Positions 31,219-39,767 of a stretch of 64,000 nt of DNA are shown here, one piece after another. The stretch spans positions 728,008 to 792,007 of the forward strand of contig JAXLXW010000002.1 in NCBI GenBank assembly GCA_046327755.1. Direction: 5' to 3'. Source of the stretch: SCN-70-22 sp046327755. GTDB taxonomy: Bacteria > Gemmatimonadota > Gemmatimonadetes > Gemmatimonadales > Gemmatimonadaceae. Under the pieces are notes generated by a model, which worked only from the letters and a program-made list of their open reading frames with translations, was not told where the DNA came from and made no database searches. Position 1 is the first letter of the stretch. The number at the start of each line of letters is the position of its first letter. Position numbers and translations under genes: made by a program.

Positions 31219-33327
31219 CTAGCCCTCCTCCTCTTCCTCCTTCTTCGCCTTCGCCGACTCGTTCACCACCTTGAGTGCGGCCTCGTGCGGCATCTGCTCG
31301 TAGCCGTGGAAGCGCTTCCGGAACGACGCGTGACCATGGCTCAGCGAGCTGAGGTCGGTCGCATACAGGTGCATCTCCGCCTGCGGCACCACCGCCTTCA
31401 CCGTCGTGAGCCCGGCGGCCGCGGAGTCGGAGCCCAGGATGTGCCCGCGACGCCCGCTCAGGTCTCCCATCACGTCGCCCAGGAAGCTGTCGGGGGTCGT
31501 GATCTCGACGTGGTCGAGCGGCTCGAGGAGGATCGGCTTGCACTTCGGCGCCACCGCCTTGAAGCCGAGGATCCCCGCCATCTTGAACGACATTTCGTTC
31601 GAGTCGACGGAGTGATACGACCCGTCGTACAGCTCGACCTCGAAGTCCACCAGCGGATAGCCGGCGAGGATGCCGCGGGCCGACGCCTCCTGGATCCCGC
31701 GATCGATCGCCGGGCGGAAACCGGACGGAATCACCCCGCCGACGATCTTGTCGATGAAGTGGTAGCCGTCGCCGCGCGGACGCGGCGCCATGCGGATCCA
31801 GCAATCGCCGAACTGCCCGCGTCCGCCGGACTGCTTCTTGTGGCGCCCCTGCCCGTCCCCCTTCGCGGTGATCGTCTCGCGGTAGGCGATGCGCGGGCGC
31901 GTGAGCTCGGCGTTCACGTTGTACTTGCGACGGAGCTTGGCCAGCGAGACGTCGAGGTGACGCTCCCCTAACCCCGAGATGATGGTCTCGTGCGTCTCGG
32001 GGTTGTAGCTCGTCTCGAAGGTGGGATCCTCGTCGTGCAACCGGTGCAGCCCCTGCTGCAGCTTCTCCTCGTCGTTGCGCGATGCGGCATGTACCGCAAA
32101 CTGCACCGCCGGCTCGGGGAAGGAGATCTGCGGAAGGCGGACCGGGTGTTCCTTCGTCGACAGGGTGTCGTTGGTGTGCGTGTTCTTGAGCTTGGCCACG
32201 CAGCCGATGTCGCCCGCATGCAGCACGGGGATCTCGATGCGCTCCTTCCCCTGCCCCACGCACAGGTGCCCCATCTTCTCCACCCCGTCACGCGTGGCGT
32301 TGAAGACGTCCTGCCCGTTGCTCACGCTCCCCGAGAAGATGCGGAAGAACGAGACCTCGCCCACGTGCGGCTCGGACAGCGTCTTGAAGACGAGGGCCGA
32401 GAACGGGTTGGTGTCCACGGCGTGGATCTCGACGGTGTGATCCCCCTCGGCGCCCTTGAAGGCGTGGATCTCCTCCATCTCGTACGCCGACGGCATCAGC
32501 TGCACGAGTTCGGTGAGCATGGCCTGGACGCCGATGAGGTGATCGGCCGACACGGCGAAGAGCGGGAAGAGGTCCATCCGCTTCATCGCTTCCTTCATTC
32601 CGTGGATCGCCTCGTCGCGCCCGATCTCCGCCCCCTCGAGGTAGCGCTCGAGCATGGCGTCGTCGGTCGCCGAGATGGCCTCGATCAGCTCCTGGTAATA
32701 CTTGTCGAACGTCTCCTTGTGCTCTGCGGGGATCTCCGACTCGGTGTACTCGCTCGTCTTGCTCCCTGGCGTGTAGAGGTACGCCTTGCGGGTGAAGAGG
32801 TTGATGACGCCGCGGAAGGAGGCGCCGCTCCCGATGGGGATCTCGACCGGGACGACCTTGCTGGTGAGGCGGTCCTTCACCTGGTGGTAGACGCGGTCGA
32901 AGTCGGCGTGCTCCTTGTCCATCATCGAGACCACGAAGAGGACCGGGTCGCCGCGCGACACCGCTTCGTGGAAGGTCTTCTCGGTCCCGACTTCGACGCC
33001 GCCCTGGGCGCTGACGACGGAGATGACGCCGTCAGCTGCGGCGATGCCGGCGATCGCGTCGCCATGGAAGTCGAGGTACCCCGGGGTGTCGATGAGGTTG
33101 ATCTTCGTGTCCATCCACTCGGCGTAGGCGCACCCGAGGCTGATGGAGTAGCCGCGTTCGATCTCTTCGGGGGTATGGTCGGTGAGGGTCGTCCCCTCCT
33201 TGATGGTGCCGTGGCGTTTACTCGATCCGGACACGAAAGCCAGGGCGTCGACCAAGGTGGTCTTGCCGCTGGCTCCGTGTCCGACTACCGCCACATTTCG
33301 AATGTCCGTCGCGCGATATTCACGCAT
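31219..33327 (-). CDS. EF-G2 type translation elongation factor G-like GTPase
   Basis: The 702-residue protein has the full EF-G fold. The G1 motif is GHGASGKTT, followed by GTTLTDHTPEEIERGYSIS, DTPGYLDFHGD (G3), a modified G4 SMMDKEHAD in place of NKMD, then domains II-V with ISGLGERHLDVSLAKLRRKY and GILAGYPLVDFEVELYDGSYHSVDS. The second-class features (GASGKTT, PEEIERG) match EF-G2/EF-G-like proteins rather than the main FusA. The protein ends in an acidic KEEEEEG tail. The ATG at 33327 has GGGAG about 9 nt upstream. It is not in a str operon. Confidence 0.9.
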   Translation of the reverse strand: MREYRATDIRNVAVVGHGASGKTTLVDALAFVSGSSKRHGTIKEGTTLTDHTPEEIERGYSISLGCAYAEWMDTKINLIDTPGYLDFHGDAIAGIAAADGVISVVSAQGGVEVGTEKTFHEAVSRGDPVLFVVSMMDKEHADFDRVYHQVKDRLTSKVVPVEIPIGSGASFRGVINLFTRKAYLYTPGSKTSEYTESEIPAEHKETFDKYYQELIEAISATDDAMLERYLEGAEIGRDEAIHGMKEAMKRMDLFPLFAVSADHLIGVQAMLTELVQLMPSAYEMEEIHAFKGAEGDHTVEIHAVDTNPFSALVFKTLSEPHVGEVSFFRIFSGSVSNGQDVFNATRDGVEKMGHLCVGQGKERIEIPVLHAGDIGCVAKLKNTHTNDTLSTKEHPVRLPQISFPEPAVQFAVHAASRNDEEKLQQGLHRLHDEDPTFETSYNPETHETIISGLGERHLDVSLAKLRRKYNVNAELTRPRIAYRETITAKGDGQGRHKKQSGGRGQFGDCWIRMAPRPRGDGYHFIDKIVGGVIPSGFRPAIDRGIQEASARGILAGYPLVDFEVELYDGSYHSVDSNEMSFKMAGILGFKAVAPKCKPILLEPLDHVEITTPDSFLGDVMGDLSGRRGHILGSDSAAAGLTTVKAVVPQAEMHLYATDLSSLSHGHASFRKRFHGYEQMPHEAALKVVNESAKAKKEEEEEG

Positions 33328-33421
33328 TGCTTGTTCTCCCATGGTGGGACTGTGACATGGGGGGACGCTGGCGCGCGAGCGAGGGAGCGTCAAGAAGAGA
33401 ACGCCCGATTGCCAAAACGCG

Positions 33422-33451
33422 GACGGGGCGCCCCGTGGAGGGCGCCCCGTC
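33422..33451 (-). terminator. Hairpin terminator after the hypothetical gene at 33480
   Basis: A perfect 12-bp stem (33422-33433 with 33440-33451) with a 6-nt loop. Read on the minus strand it is followed by CGCGTTTTGG, giving a short T run. It separates the upstream minus-strand gene from the EF-G2 gene. Confidence 0.75.
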
Positions 33452-33479
33452 GACTACTCGGACGAATCAGGATCGTGGT

Positions 33480-34019
33480 TCAGTCTCCTTGGTCGTAGTC
33501 GAGGCCATCGGCCTGGCGATAGCTGTCGAGGAGCGAGTCGAGTCGCGCCCCGGCCCCGGCCGGGAGGACGGCATGCGGTGCCAGCGAGAAGCTGATCGCG
33601 CGGCGCGTCCCTTCGGGCCAGTCGGGCATGAGGAGCCCGGCCACCAGTCGGCGGATCGCAGCGCCACACTCCGCGAGCAACAGCTCGGCGGTGTCCTGCA
33701 GGACTGCGAACGGGATGGCCAGATCGCTCGTGACGAGATGTCCCGTCGATTCATCTCGCCACGCGGCGTCTCCCACGGCGCCGCGCTCCGGCCACAAGGC
33801 CACGTGTCGGATCGTGTCCAAACGCTCGGTAGGCTCACGGTGTGCTTCGACCGCGGCCGCCAAGGCGAGGGCCAACGACTCAGGCGTGGCATCTCCGAAG
33901 AGCGTGACCACGTCCCGCGAGGGGCGCTCGGAATTGAGCGGCGAGGGTACGGAGTTCACGTGCGCGAGCACTGTCGAGTGTTCGGGGCGATCCTCGAGCA
34001 TCACGAGGACGTCCATCAC
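33480..34019 (-). CDS. Hypothetical protein
   Basis: The 179-residue acidic cytoplasmic protein begins MMDVLVMLEDRPEHSTVLAHV, and has GDATPESLALALAAAVEAH and the C-terminal SLLDSYRQADGLDYDQGD. I do not recognise a family. GGAGG lies just before two adjacent ATG codons (34019 and 34016); the second has the better spacing. It has a terminator after it and probably its own promoter in the 133-nt gap. Confidence 0.7.
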   Translation of the reverse strand: MMDVLVMLEDRPEHSTVLAHVNSVPSPLNSERPSRDVVTLFGDATPESLALALAAAVEAHREPTERLDTIRHVALWPERGAVGDAAWRDESTGHLVTSDLAIPFAVLQDTAELLLAECGAAIRRLVAGLLMPDWPEGTRRAISFSLAPHAVLPAGAGARLDSLLDSYRQADGLDYDQGD

Positions 34020-34152
34020 CCCTCCTTCTCACAGGAACGCTCCGAAACGCAGCGGGCCGAAGTGTCCGCCTGCGCCTGCGGAGCGGGAGTCCTTCACAAG
34101 GATGGACCCCGCGAGTGCGCCGTCGGCCACACCTCGGAAGATGAGGTTCCGA

Positions 34153-34611
34153 TTACGTGACGTGCCCGATACGCGGGCGCACGACGACCACTCCCGCAAT
34201 GAACGCACCAGCGAGGAGCGCGAGGAAAAAGGCAGTCTGTGCCGAGCTGAGTCCGGCGAACGCCGCCGCCCCCAGCGCCCCCGGCACGACGGTCCCCGCC
34301 AGGGCGCCGAGGAAAAGGACGAAGACGAGTGCGCCTGCCGGGAGCGCGAGCCCGCGCAGCGAGGTCGCGAAGGCGCTGAAGCAGACCCCCCACAGCGCCA
34401 TCCAGAGGAGGTGGGCCATCGCGCCGAGCGTGATGGCAAACCCTTCGGATTGGGTGGCGAGGCGCAGGCTGGCCAGGAGGGCCCGCCCCGCGAGGTCGAA
34501 CGGGAGGGTGGCGGCGTCGTGGCGCATCCCGAGACCGACCAGCGCCCCCGCGGTCGCGGCGGCCCCGATGACCCCTATGGACACTCCGTCTCGAACCCGG
34601 TTGGCAAGCAC
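34153..34611 (-). CDS. Small integral membrane protein
   Basis: The protein of about 152 residues has four hydrophobic segments: VSIGVIGAAATAGALVGLGM, ITLGAMAHLLWMALWGVCFS, LALPAGALVFVLFLGALAG and FFLALLAGAFIAGVVVV. I do not know the family. The start at GTG 34611 is a guess: the same frame stays open across the next gene's promoter and antisense region, so some N-terminal residues (LLIFLSLVLANRV) could be real. It is divergent from the response regulator. Confidence 0.6.
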   Translation of the reverse strand: MLANRVRDGVSIGVIGAAATAGALVGLGMRHDAATLPFDLAGRALLASLRLATQSEGFAITLGAMAHLLWMALWGVCFSAFATSLRGLALPAGALVFVLFLGALAGTVVPGALGAAAFAGLSSAQTAFFLALLAGAFIAGVVVVRPRIGHVT

Positions 34612-34743
34612 GAGCGAAAGGAAGATGAGAAGCTGCCGACACTCAAGGGGGAGCGCGCGCGGCTGTGACGTGCCGTCGGCCGGTTCCGCAAAACCCTGTC
34701 CGAGTCGGGCAGCTTGTGCTTGCCGCCGTCCCCAAATCGCATT

Positions 34744-35490
34744 ATGACTTTCTTGCATATGGAACAAACCACATCGACGCAGCAGGGATCGCCGCCGCCG
34801 CAGGGCGCCCAAGCCAAGATCCTCATCGTCGAGGACCGCCGCGAAGTGCTCGACGTCCTCCAGCGCACGCTCGCCGACAACGGCTACGCGGTGATCACGG
34901 CGACGGACGGGGACGCGGCGCTTCAGGTCGCGCTCGACGAGCAGCCTCACCTCATCATCCTCGACATCGGACTCCCCAAGCGGAACGGGCTGTCGGTGGC
35001 GAAGGAACTCCGGCAGCGCGCCTTTACCGCCCCGGTGTTGATGCTCACCGCGCGCGATACGATGACCGACAAGGTGCAGGGCTTCGAAGCGGGCGCCGAT
35101 GACTACCTGTCCAAGCCGTTCGATTATGACGAGCTCCTCGCCCGCGTGCGTGCGCTCCTGCGCCGCTCGTCGATCCGCGAGGAAGCGACGCTCATGCGCG
35201 TGGGCGACCTCACGCTCAACCCGATCTCCCGCGAAGTGATGCGTGGAGAGCGGGTCATCGCGCTCACGCAGAAGGAATACGCACTGCTCGAGTACCTCAT
35301 GCGCCACGCCGGGATGCCGGTCTCGCGTGAGCAGATCTCCGAGCATGTCTGGAAGCAGGAGTTCGACCCGACGACCAACATCGTCGACGTCTACATCAAC
35401 TATCTCCGCAAGAAGGTCGACCACGACGCCGACCGCGCGCTCGTCCAGACCGTGCGCGGCGTGGGGTACATGCTCACCGCGGAGCAGTAG
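34744..35490 (+). CDS. OmpR/PhoB-type response regulator
   Basis: The 248-residue product has a receiver domain with the acidic pair Glu30/Asp31 (ILIVEDRREV), phospho-acceptor Asp74 (LIILDIGLP), LMLTARDT and the conserved Lys in LSKPFDY. A winged-helix DNA-binding domain follows (LTQKEYALLEYLM, VSREQISEHVWKQ, VDVYINYLRKKVD, VRGVGYML). No histidine kinase lies beside it, so it is an orphan and may serve one of the orphan kinases here. An alternative start is the ATG at 34759. A terminator follows. Confidence 0.92.
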   Translation: MTFLHMEQTTSTQQGSPPPQGAQAKILIVEDRREVLDVLQRTLADNGYAVITATDGDAALQVALDEQPHLIILDIGLPKRNGLSVAKELRQRAFTAPVLMLTARDTMTDKVQGFEAGADDYLSKPFDYDELLARVRALLRRSSIREEATLMRVGDLTLNPISREVMRGERVIALTQKEYALLEYLMRHAGMPVSREQISEHVWKQEFDPTTNIVDVYINYLRKKVDHDADRALVQTVRGVGYMLTAEQ

Positions 35491-35544
35491 CCCCCGCGGC
35501 GCCCCACGGCGCCGCCTCCGCGTCGAGTGACCGCTGGACATGAG

Positions 35545-35569
35545 ACCCCGCCAACCTTGGCGGGGTTTT
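35545..35569 (+). terminator. Rho-independent terminator after the response regulator
   Basis: A 9-10 bp stem ACCCCGCCAA (35545-35554) with TTGGCGGGGT (35557-35566), then TTTT. Confidence 0.88.
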
Positions 35570-35639
35570 CAGTTTTGCAGCTGAAGCCCCGAGACTGGCA
35601 GACGAGGTGTAGTGCGTCCCATCACCATCGTGTGCCGAC

Positions 35640-36494
35640 ATGTCCCGATCCTCCCAGCGCCCCCGTTGCAGCGCGCGCGCCCTTGCCACCGTCGCCCCGC
35701 TGCTCGCCCTCTCCCTCCTCGTCCCACAGGCACGCGCCGGCGCCCAGGAGGCGTCGGCCAACACCCTGGTCGCGACGACGTACGTCTTTCGCGGCGTCAC
35801 CCTCACCAACGTCCCCACGGTGCAGCCGCGCGTGGCGCTGGGGATGCCGGCCCTGGGCGGGACGCTGAACGCGATCGCACTCGGCAACGTCGAGTTCGCA
35901 CTTCCCGCCGGGGCGAATGCGATCTCCGAGAGCGGCGGCGCAGCGGGGGTGAATGAAGTCGACCTGGTGGCGCAGTTCGCGCACGGCGTAGGCCCCGCCC
36001 TCCTCACCCTCGGCGTGACACGGTACGAGTTCAGCGGCCACAACCGCGTGCTCACCACCGCATTCAACACGACCGAGCTCTTCGCCGGCGCGCGCCTCGA
36101 GAAGCTGTGGGGGAGCCCGTCGTTCACGGCCAACTGGGACGTGCAGGCCATCCACGGCCTGTACCTCGAGGCGGCGGCGTCTCGCTCGGTGACGCTCGGG
36201 CGCCTCGCCCCCACCCTCGGCCTGCTGGCCGGCTATTCAGCGGGACAGGAGCGGCGCGGCGTCAGCGACGCCTACTTCCTGTTCGAGAAGCGCGGCCTCA
36301 CGCACGTGGACGTCAGCGCGTCGCAGGTGGTGCATGTGGGACGCGTCGACGTGGCGCCCGCGCTGCACCTCCAGCTGTCGCCGGCTGGACAGAACACGCG
36401 CATCGTAGGCGCGCTTCCCCGCTACGCCGATCGTGGGGCGAAGCTTTGGTTCGGCCTCGACCTGGGGTGGTCACACAGCGCACGCGAGCACTAG
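35640..36494 (+). CDS. Outer-membrane beta-barrel-like protein
   Basis: The 284-residue product has a signal peptide (ATVAPLLALSLLVPQARAGA) and a body of alternating strands with Tyr/Phe-rich ends: VATTYVFRGVTLTNVPTVQP, GVTRYEFSGHNRVLTTAFNT, AKLWFGLDLGWSHSAREH. The opening YVFRG-x-T...QP recalls the putative porin family TIGR02001 (TorF-like). Its function is unknown; it probably forms a small barrel. No Shine-Dalgarno sequence is obvious. It converges on the last gene of the chemotaxis operon. Confidence 0.7.
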   Translation: MSRSSQRPRCSARALATVAPLLALSLLVPQARAGAQEASANTLVATTYVFRGVTLTNVPTVQPRVALGMPALGGTLNAIALGNVEFALPAGANAISESGGAAGVNEVDLVAQFAHGVGPALLTLGVTRYEFSGHNRVLTTAFNTTELFAGARLEKLWGSPSFTANWDVQAIHGLYLEAAASRSVTLGRLAPTLGLLAGYSAGQERRGVSDAYFLFEKRGLTHVDVSASQVVHVGRVDVAPALHLQLSPAGQNTRIVGALPRYADRGAKLWFGLDLGWSHSAREH

Positions 36495-36506
36495 CCGTCC
36501 ACACGA

Positions 36507-36538
36507 GACGCGCGCGCGTCACACAACGCGTGCGCGTC
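36507..36538. terminator. Bidirectional hairpin between the barrel gene and the chemotaxis operon
   Basis: GACGCGCGCGCGT (36507-36519) pairs with ACGCGTGCGCGTC (36526-36538) with one G-T wobble. It lies between convergent stop codons. There is no T tract. Confidence 0.55.
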
Positions 36539-36550
36539 ACGCCTCGCACG

Positions 36551-37888
36551 CTAGAACAGCGCGTCGTCCACTGAGTCGCCGCCGGTCGCCGCGGCCTGCT
36601 CCAGCTCCGAAAGCGGATCGTACGCCCCCGTGCTGCCGCCGCGCCCTTCATCGGCGCGTATCCCGACGAAGAACGTCTCGCCGGTGGCGGTGGCGAACCA
36701 CGCCGAGGTGTCCCAGGACTTGTCGTCGCCGGAGTGCTGGTAGCCCTGCGAGATGTCGGGGAGCGAGATGTGGAGGTCGAAGTCGCGCTCCAGGAGTGCG
36801 GCGCGCGCCCGTCCGCCGATCGTGTTGCTGAACTCACCGAAGACGTCGAGGCCGCCGGTATCGAGCGTCGCGTCGCGGCGCAGGACCTTGCTGGCCAGCC
36901 GCTCGGCGTCGCCGCGGTTGCAGGCGATGATCACCTCGACGTGGTCAGTTTCGCCCGTGAGCGTGATGCGCCCGCAGATCCCGTCCTCGATCTGGTGTCC
37001 CGCCGAGTCGAGCGTTGCCACGTCCTGCCCGGACATCACGCCTAACGTCTGGCGCGTCGCCGTCACCATCCACTTGCGAGCGTCCTCGCGCAGGTGCTTG
37101 CGCAGCTTGTCGATCGGGTTGGAGCCGGCGAGGATCGTGCGCCGCAGCTCGGCCATGAACGTCTCGGGGACGAACGAGCGCCGGATCACCCCCGCGAAGT
37201 GACGTGCCTTGTCGGCGGGGACGACGTCGCTGTCCGTCACGAGCCAGAACGTCGGGAGCGCCGTGCGCGATTCGATGGCCAGCTTGCTCACGAGGTTCAC
37301 GACCTGCAGCTCGGAGACCAGCGGAAGCCCCTCGGCCACCAGGATCGTCGTCGGCTTGAGTTCCGACTCCTGGTACACGCGCAACGCGTGCGCGCCGGAG
37401 ATCGCCTGCGAGATGACGAACTCCCCCTCGAGCAGCGGGATGGCGAACTGCCGGAAGTTGGGATCGGAGTCGACGACGAGGAGCGAGGTCTGCCCTTCCG
37501 CCCCTTGGCGCTGGCGCCACCCGGCGTGCTGCGAGATCACGCGGCGAAAGCGCTCGTGCACCTCCGACGGGCGCAACGGCTTGAGGATGTAGTCGGCGAT
37601 CCCGAAGCCCACGAGCCTCGTGATGTCCTCCTTGTCCTTCACCGACGACATGCAGACGATCGGGAGCATGCTGTGCGTGCGCGACGAGCGCACCGCCTCC
37701 ACGACGGCGGTCCCGTCGAGGAGCGGCATTTGGATGTCGGTAAACAGAAAGTCCGGATCGTGGCGTTCGATCAGCTCCAACGCCTCGACGCCATTGCTGG
37801 CCTCGAGGATCTCGTCCGCCATATGGGTCAGGATGCGCTTGAGGATCTCTCGCGTGACGAGATCGTCCTCGGCGACCAGGATCTTCAT
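36551..37888 (-). CDS. Receiver-pseudoreceiver-CheX chemotaxis protein
   Basis: The 445-residue protein is last in the chemotaxis operon. The receiver (1-120) has Asp8/9, phospho-acceptor Asp51 (FTDIQMP) and ILKPLRP. A second receiver-like domain (133-255) has Glu186 where the acceptor Asp belongs (ILVAEGLPLV). A CheX-like domain (about 265-415) has GLDVFGEFSNTIGG; its E352-x-x-N355 matches the CheX/CheC phosphatase motif E-x-x-N. CheX dephosphorylates CheY-P. Two receivers on a phosphatase suggest self-regulated phosphatase activity. The C-terminus ends SVDDALF, like other proteins of this operon. Confidence 0.78.
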   Translation of the reverse strand: MKILVAEDDLVTREILKRILTHMADEILEASNGVEALELIERHDPDFLFTDIQMPLLDGTAVVEAVRSSRTHSMLPIVCMSSVKDKEDITRLVGFGIADYILKPLRPSEVHERFRRVISQHAGWRQRQGAEGQTSLLVVDSDPNFRQFAIPLLEGEFVISQAISGAHALRVYQESELKPTTILVAEGLPLVSELQVVNLVSKLAIESRTALPTFWLVTDSDVVPADKARHFAGVIRRSFVPETFMAELRRTILAGSNPIDKLRKHLREDARKWMVTATRQTLGVMSGQDVATLDSAGHQIEDGICGRITLTGETDHVEVIIACNRGDAERLASKVLRRDATLDTGGLDVFGEFSNTIGGRARAALLERDFDLHISLPDISQGYQHSGDDKSWDTSAWFATATGETFFVGIRADEGRGGSTGAYDPLSELEQAAATGGDSVDDALF

Positions 37889-38042
37889 GTTCGTGTGTCG
37901 GTTGAAGCGGCGAGCCCGCGGCGAGGCGGGCCCTCTGCCGAAGTATCGGCAGCTCGTTGCGGAGTCCTAACCTCCCGTCCCTGCTCCGCCCCGACCAGCG
38001 CCCGTTTTGGGGTCGCGAACAGCGCCGCGACCAGCGCCCTGG

Positions 38043-39158
38043 TCAGCGTGCCGCGACCCCGCCCCCCTGGGCGGCGGCGCTGAGCGTCGCCAGCGCGATG
38101 GACTCGAGCGGCAACACCTGCTCCACCGCCCCCGCCTGGATCGCCTCGCGCGGCATCCCGAACACGACGCAGGTCTCCTCGTCCTGGGCGATGGTCCGCG
38201 CCCCAGCGTCGCGCATGAGCTTCATCCCCCGCGCCCCGTCGTTCCCCATCCCGGTGAGCATCACGGCGACACCGTTGGGGCCAAGGGCGCGCGCCGCGGA
38301 CTCGAAGAGGACGTCGACCGACGGACGATGGCGGTTCACCGGGTCCTCGAGCACGACCTGCACCCGATACTCGGCGCCGCTGCGCGCGATGCGCATGTGG
38401 CGGCTTCCCGGGGCGATGAGGGCGAGTCCGGGGCGCACCCGATCGCCGTCCTGCGCCTCGCGCACCTCGATGCGACACAGTTCGTTGAGGCGATCGGCAA
38501 ACGATCGCGTGAACTTCTCCGGCATGTGCTGCACGATCACGATCCCCGGCGAGTCGGCGGGGAGGGCGGTGAGGAGGACGCGCAGCGCCTCGGTGCCGCC
38601 GGTCGATGCCCCGACGCAGACCACGCGATGCGTCGCCTCGGCGAACGAGGCCCCCTGCCATTGCCCCACGGGCGCGCGCACGGCGACACCTGCCCCCTCC
38701 GCCGACGGCGCGGTCGCGTTGGCCGCCACTGCCGCCCGGCGCCGCACGCGCGCCCGTGCTGCCAGCTTCACCTTGGCGCAGATCTCACCGCCTAACGCTT
38801 CGGTCCCCGCGGCGAGGTCGAGCTTGGGCTTGGTGACGAAGTCGACCGCCCCCAGCTCGAGCGCGCGGATGGTGGTGCTGCACCCGCGCTCCGTGAGCGA
38901 CGAGACCATGACCACCGGCATCGGCCGGTGGTGCATGAGCTTGTCGAGGAAGGTGAGTCCGTCCATGCGCGGCATCTCGACGTCGAGCGTGAGGACGTCG
39001 ACCTCCAGCTCCTTGATCTTGCGCCAGGCCGAGACCGGGTCCGGGGCGGTCCCCACGACCTGGATGGACGGATCGGACGACAGGATGCTCGTGAGCAGCT
39101 GTCGCATGAGGGCGCTGTCGTCGATGATGAAGACGCGCGTGTGGCGGGGCGTGACCAT
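38043..39158 (-). CDS. cheB: CheB protein-glutamate methylesterase/deamidase
   Basis: The 371-residue protein has an N-terminal receiver (VFIIDDSALMRQLL, acceptor Asp59 in LTLDVEMPRMDGL, SSLTERG, TKPK) and a C-terminal methylesterase. The catalytic Ser is in VCVGASTGGTEALR, His in IVIVQHMPEKFT and Asp in LTGMGNDGARGM. CheB removes methyl groups from receptor glutamates and gives adaptation with CheR. The ATG at 39158 has GAAGGA upstream and follows the CheZ-like stop by 22 nt. Confidence 0.96.
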   Translation of the reverse strand: MVTPRHTRVFIIDDSALMRQLLTSILSSDPSIQVVGTAPDPVSAWRKIKELEVDVLTLDVEMPRMDGLTFLDKLMHHRPMPVVMVSSLTERGCSTTIRALELGAVDFVTKPKLDLAAGTEALGGEICAKVKLAARARVRRRAAVAANATAPSAEGAGVAVRAPVGQWQGASFAEATHRVVCVGASTGGTEALRVLLTALPADSPGIVIVQHMPEKFTRSFADRLNELCRIEVREAQDGDRVRPGLALIAPGSRHMRIARSGAEYRVQVVLEDPVNRHRPSVDVLFESAARALGPNGVAVMLTGMGNDGARGMKLMRDAGARTIAQDEETCVVFGMPREAIQAGAVEQVLPLESIALATLSAAAQGGGVAAR

Positions 39159-39180
39159 GTGATTCCTTCGTCCGATGACG

Positions 39181-39750
39181 CTAGAACAGCTCGATGTCGC
39201 CCTCGTCGAGCGACTGTTGTTGCACGACCTTGCGGTCCCACGCGCCCAGCTGCATGCGCAACTCGGCCAGCCGCTCCTCGACCGCGAGGAACTCCTCGTA
39301 CGTAATCCCGACCATGTCCTCGCGCACCGCGGTGCGCAGCAGCGACGCGTCGCGCGCGAAGCGGTCGAGCCAGGCGATGCGCTTGTCCACGTGCTGCAGG
39401 AGCTGGTTGGCCATGTCCTCGAACTGGAGGCTCTGCACGACGAGCATGGCCCCCTTCGAGATCTCGCCCGCGAGCTCGTGCACGTCGCGCGCCGCCGCCG
39501 AGTCCACTTCGTCGATGAGCTTCTTGGACATGTCGCGTTGCAGCTGTGCCTGGCGCACCATGAGCTGGAAGGCCTGGGAGAGCTTCCCCGTGGCGTCGCC
39601 GAGGAGCCCGCGCAGCTGCTGCAGGTCGCCGATCGTCTGACCAAACTGGCCGTCGAGCGATTCCAGCACCGTGGAGTGCAGGATCGAGAGACGGTCGCGG
39701 ACTTGCTCCGGGGTCAGGCCCGGGGTCGTGGTCGAGAGGTCGGTGGACAT
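39181..39750 (-). CDS. CheZ-like CheY-P phosphatase
   Basis: The 189-residue helical protein contains QSLQFEDMANQLLQHVDKRI (107-126). The known CheZ catalytic pair D-x-x-x-Q (Asp143/Gln147 in E. coli, within DFQDLTGQ) is present as Asp112 and Gln116. It ends SLDEGDIELF, like the CheY-binding tail of CheZ (ending DDLLDSLGF). The long N-terminal helix region fits a four-helix-bundle dimer. It lies between CheR-CheD and CheB. CheZ is typical of Proteobacteria, so a divergent relative here is of interest. It could instead be a related helical chemotaxis protein without phosphatase activity. Confidence 0.6.
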   Translation of the reverse strand: MSTDLSTTTPGLTPEQVRDRLSILHSTVLESLDGQFGQTIGDLQQLRGLLGDATGKLSQAFQLMVRQAQLQRDMSKKLIDEVDSAAARDVHELAGEISKGAMLVVQSLQFEDMANQLLQHVDKRIAWLDRFARDASLLRTAVREDMVGITYEEFLAVEERLAELRMQLGAWDRKVVQQQSLDEGDIELF

Positions 39751-39767
39751 GGGTGGATACTCGGTGA

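Noticed and set aside
31800..33327. Main elongation factor G (FusA)
   Set aside because: The G1 and G4 motifs and the lack of neighbouring rpsL/rpsG/tuf genes fit the EF-G2 branch better.
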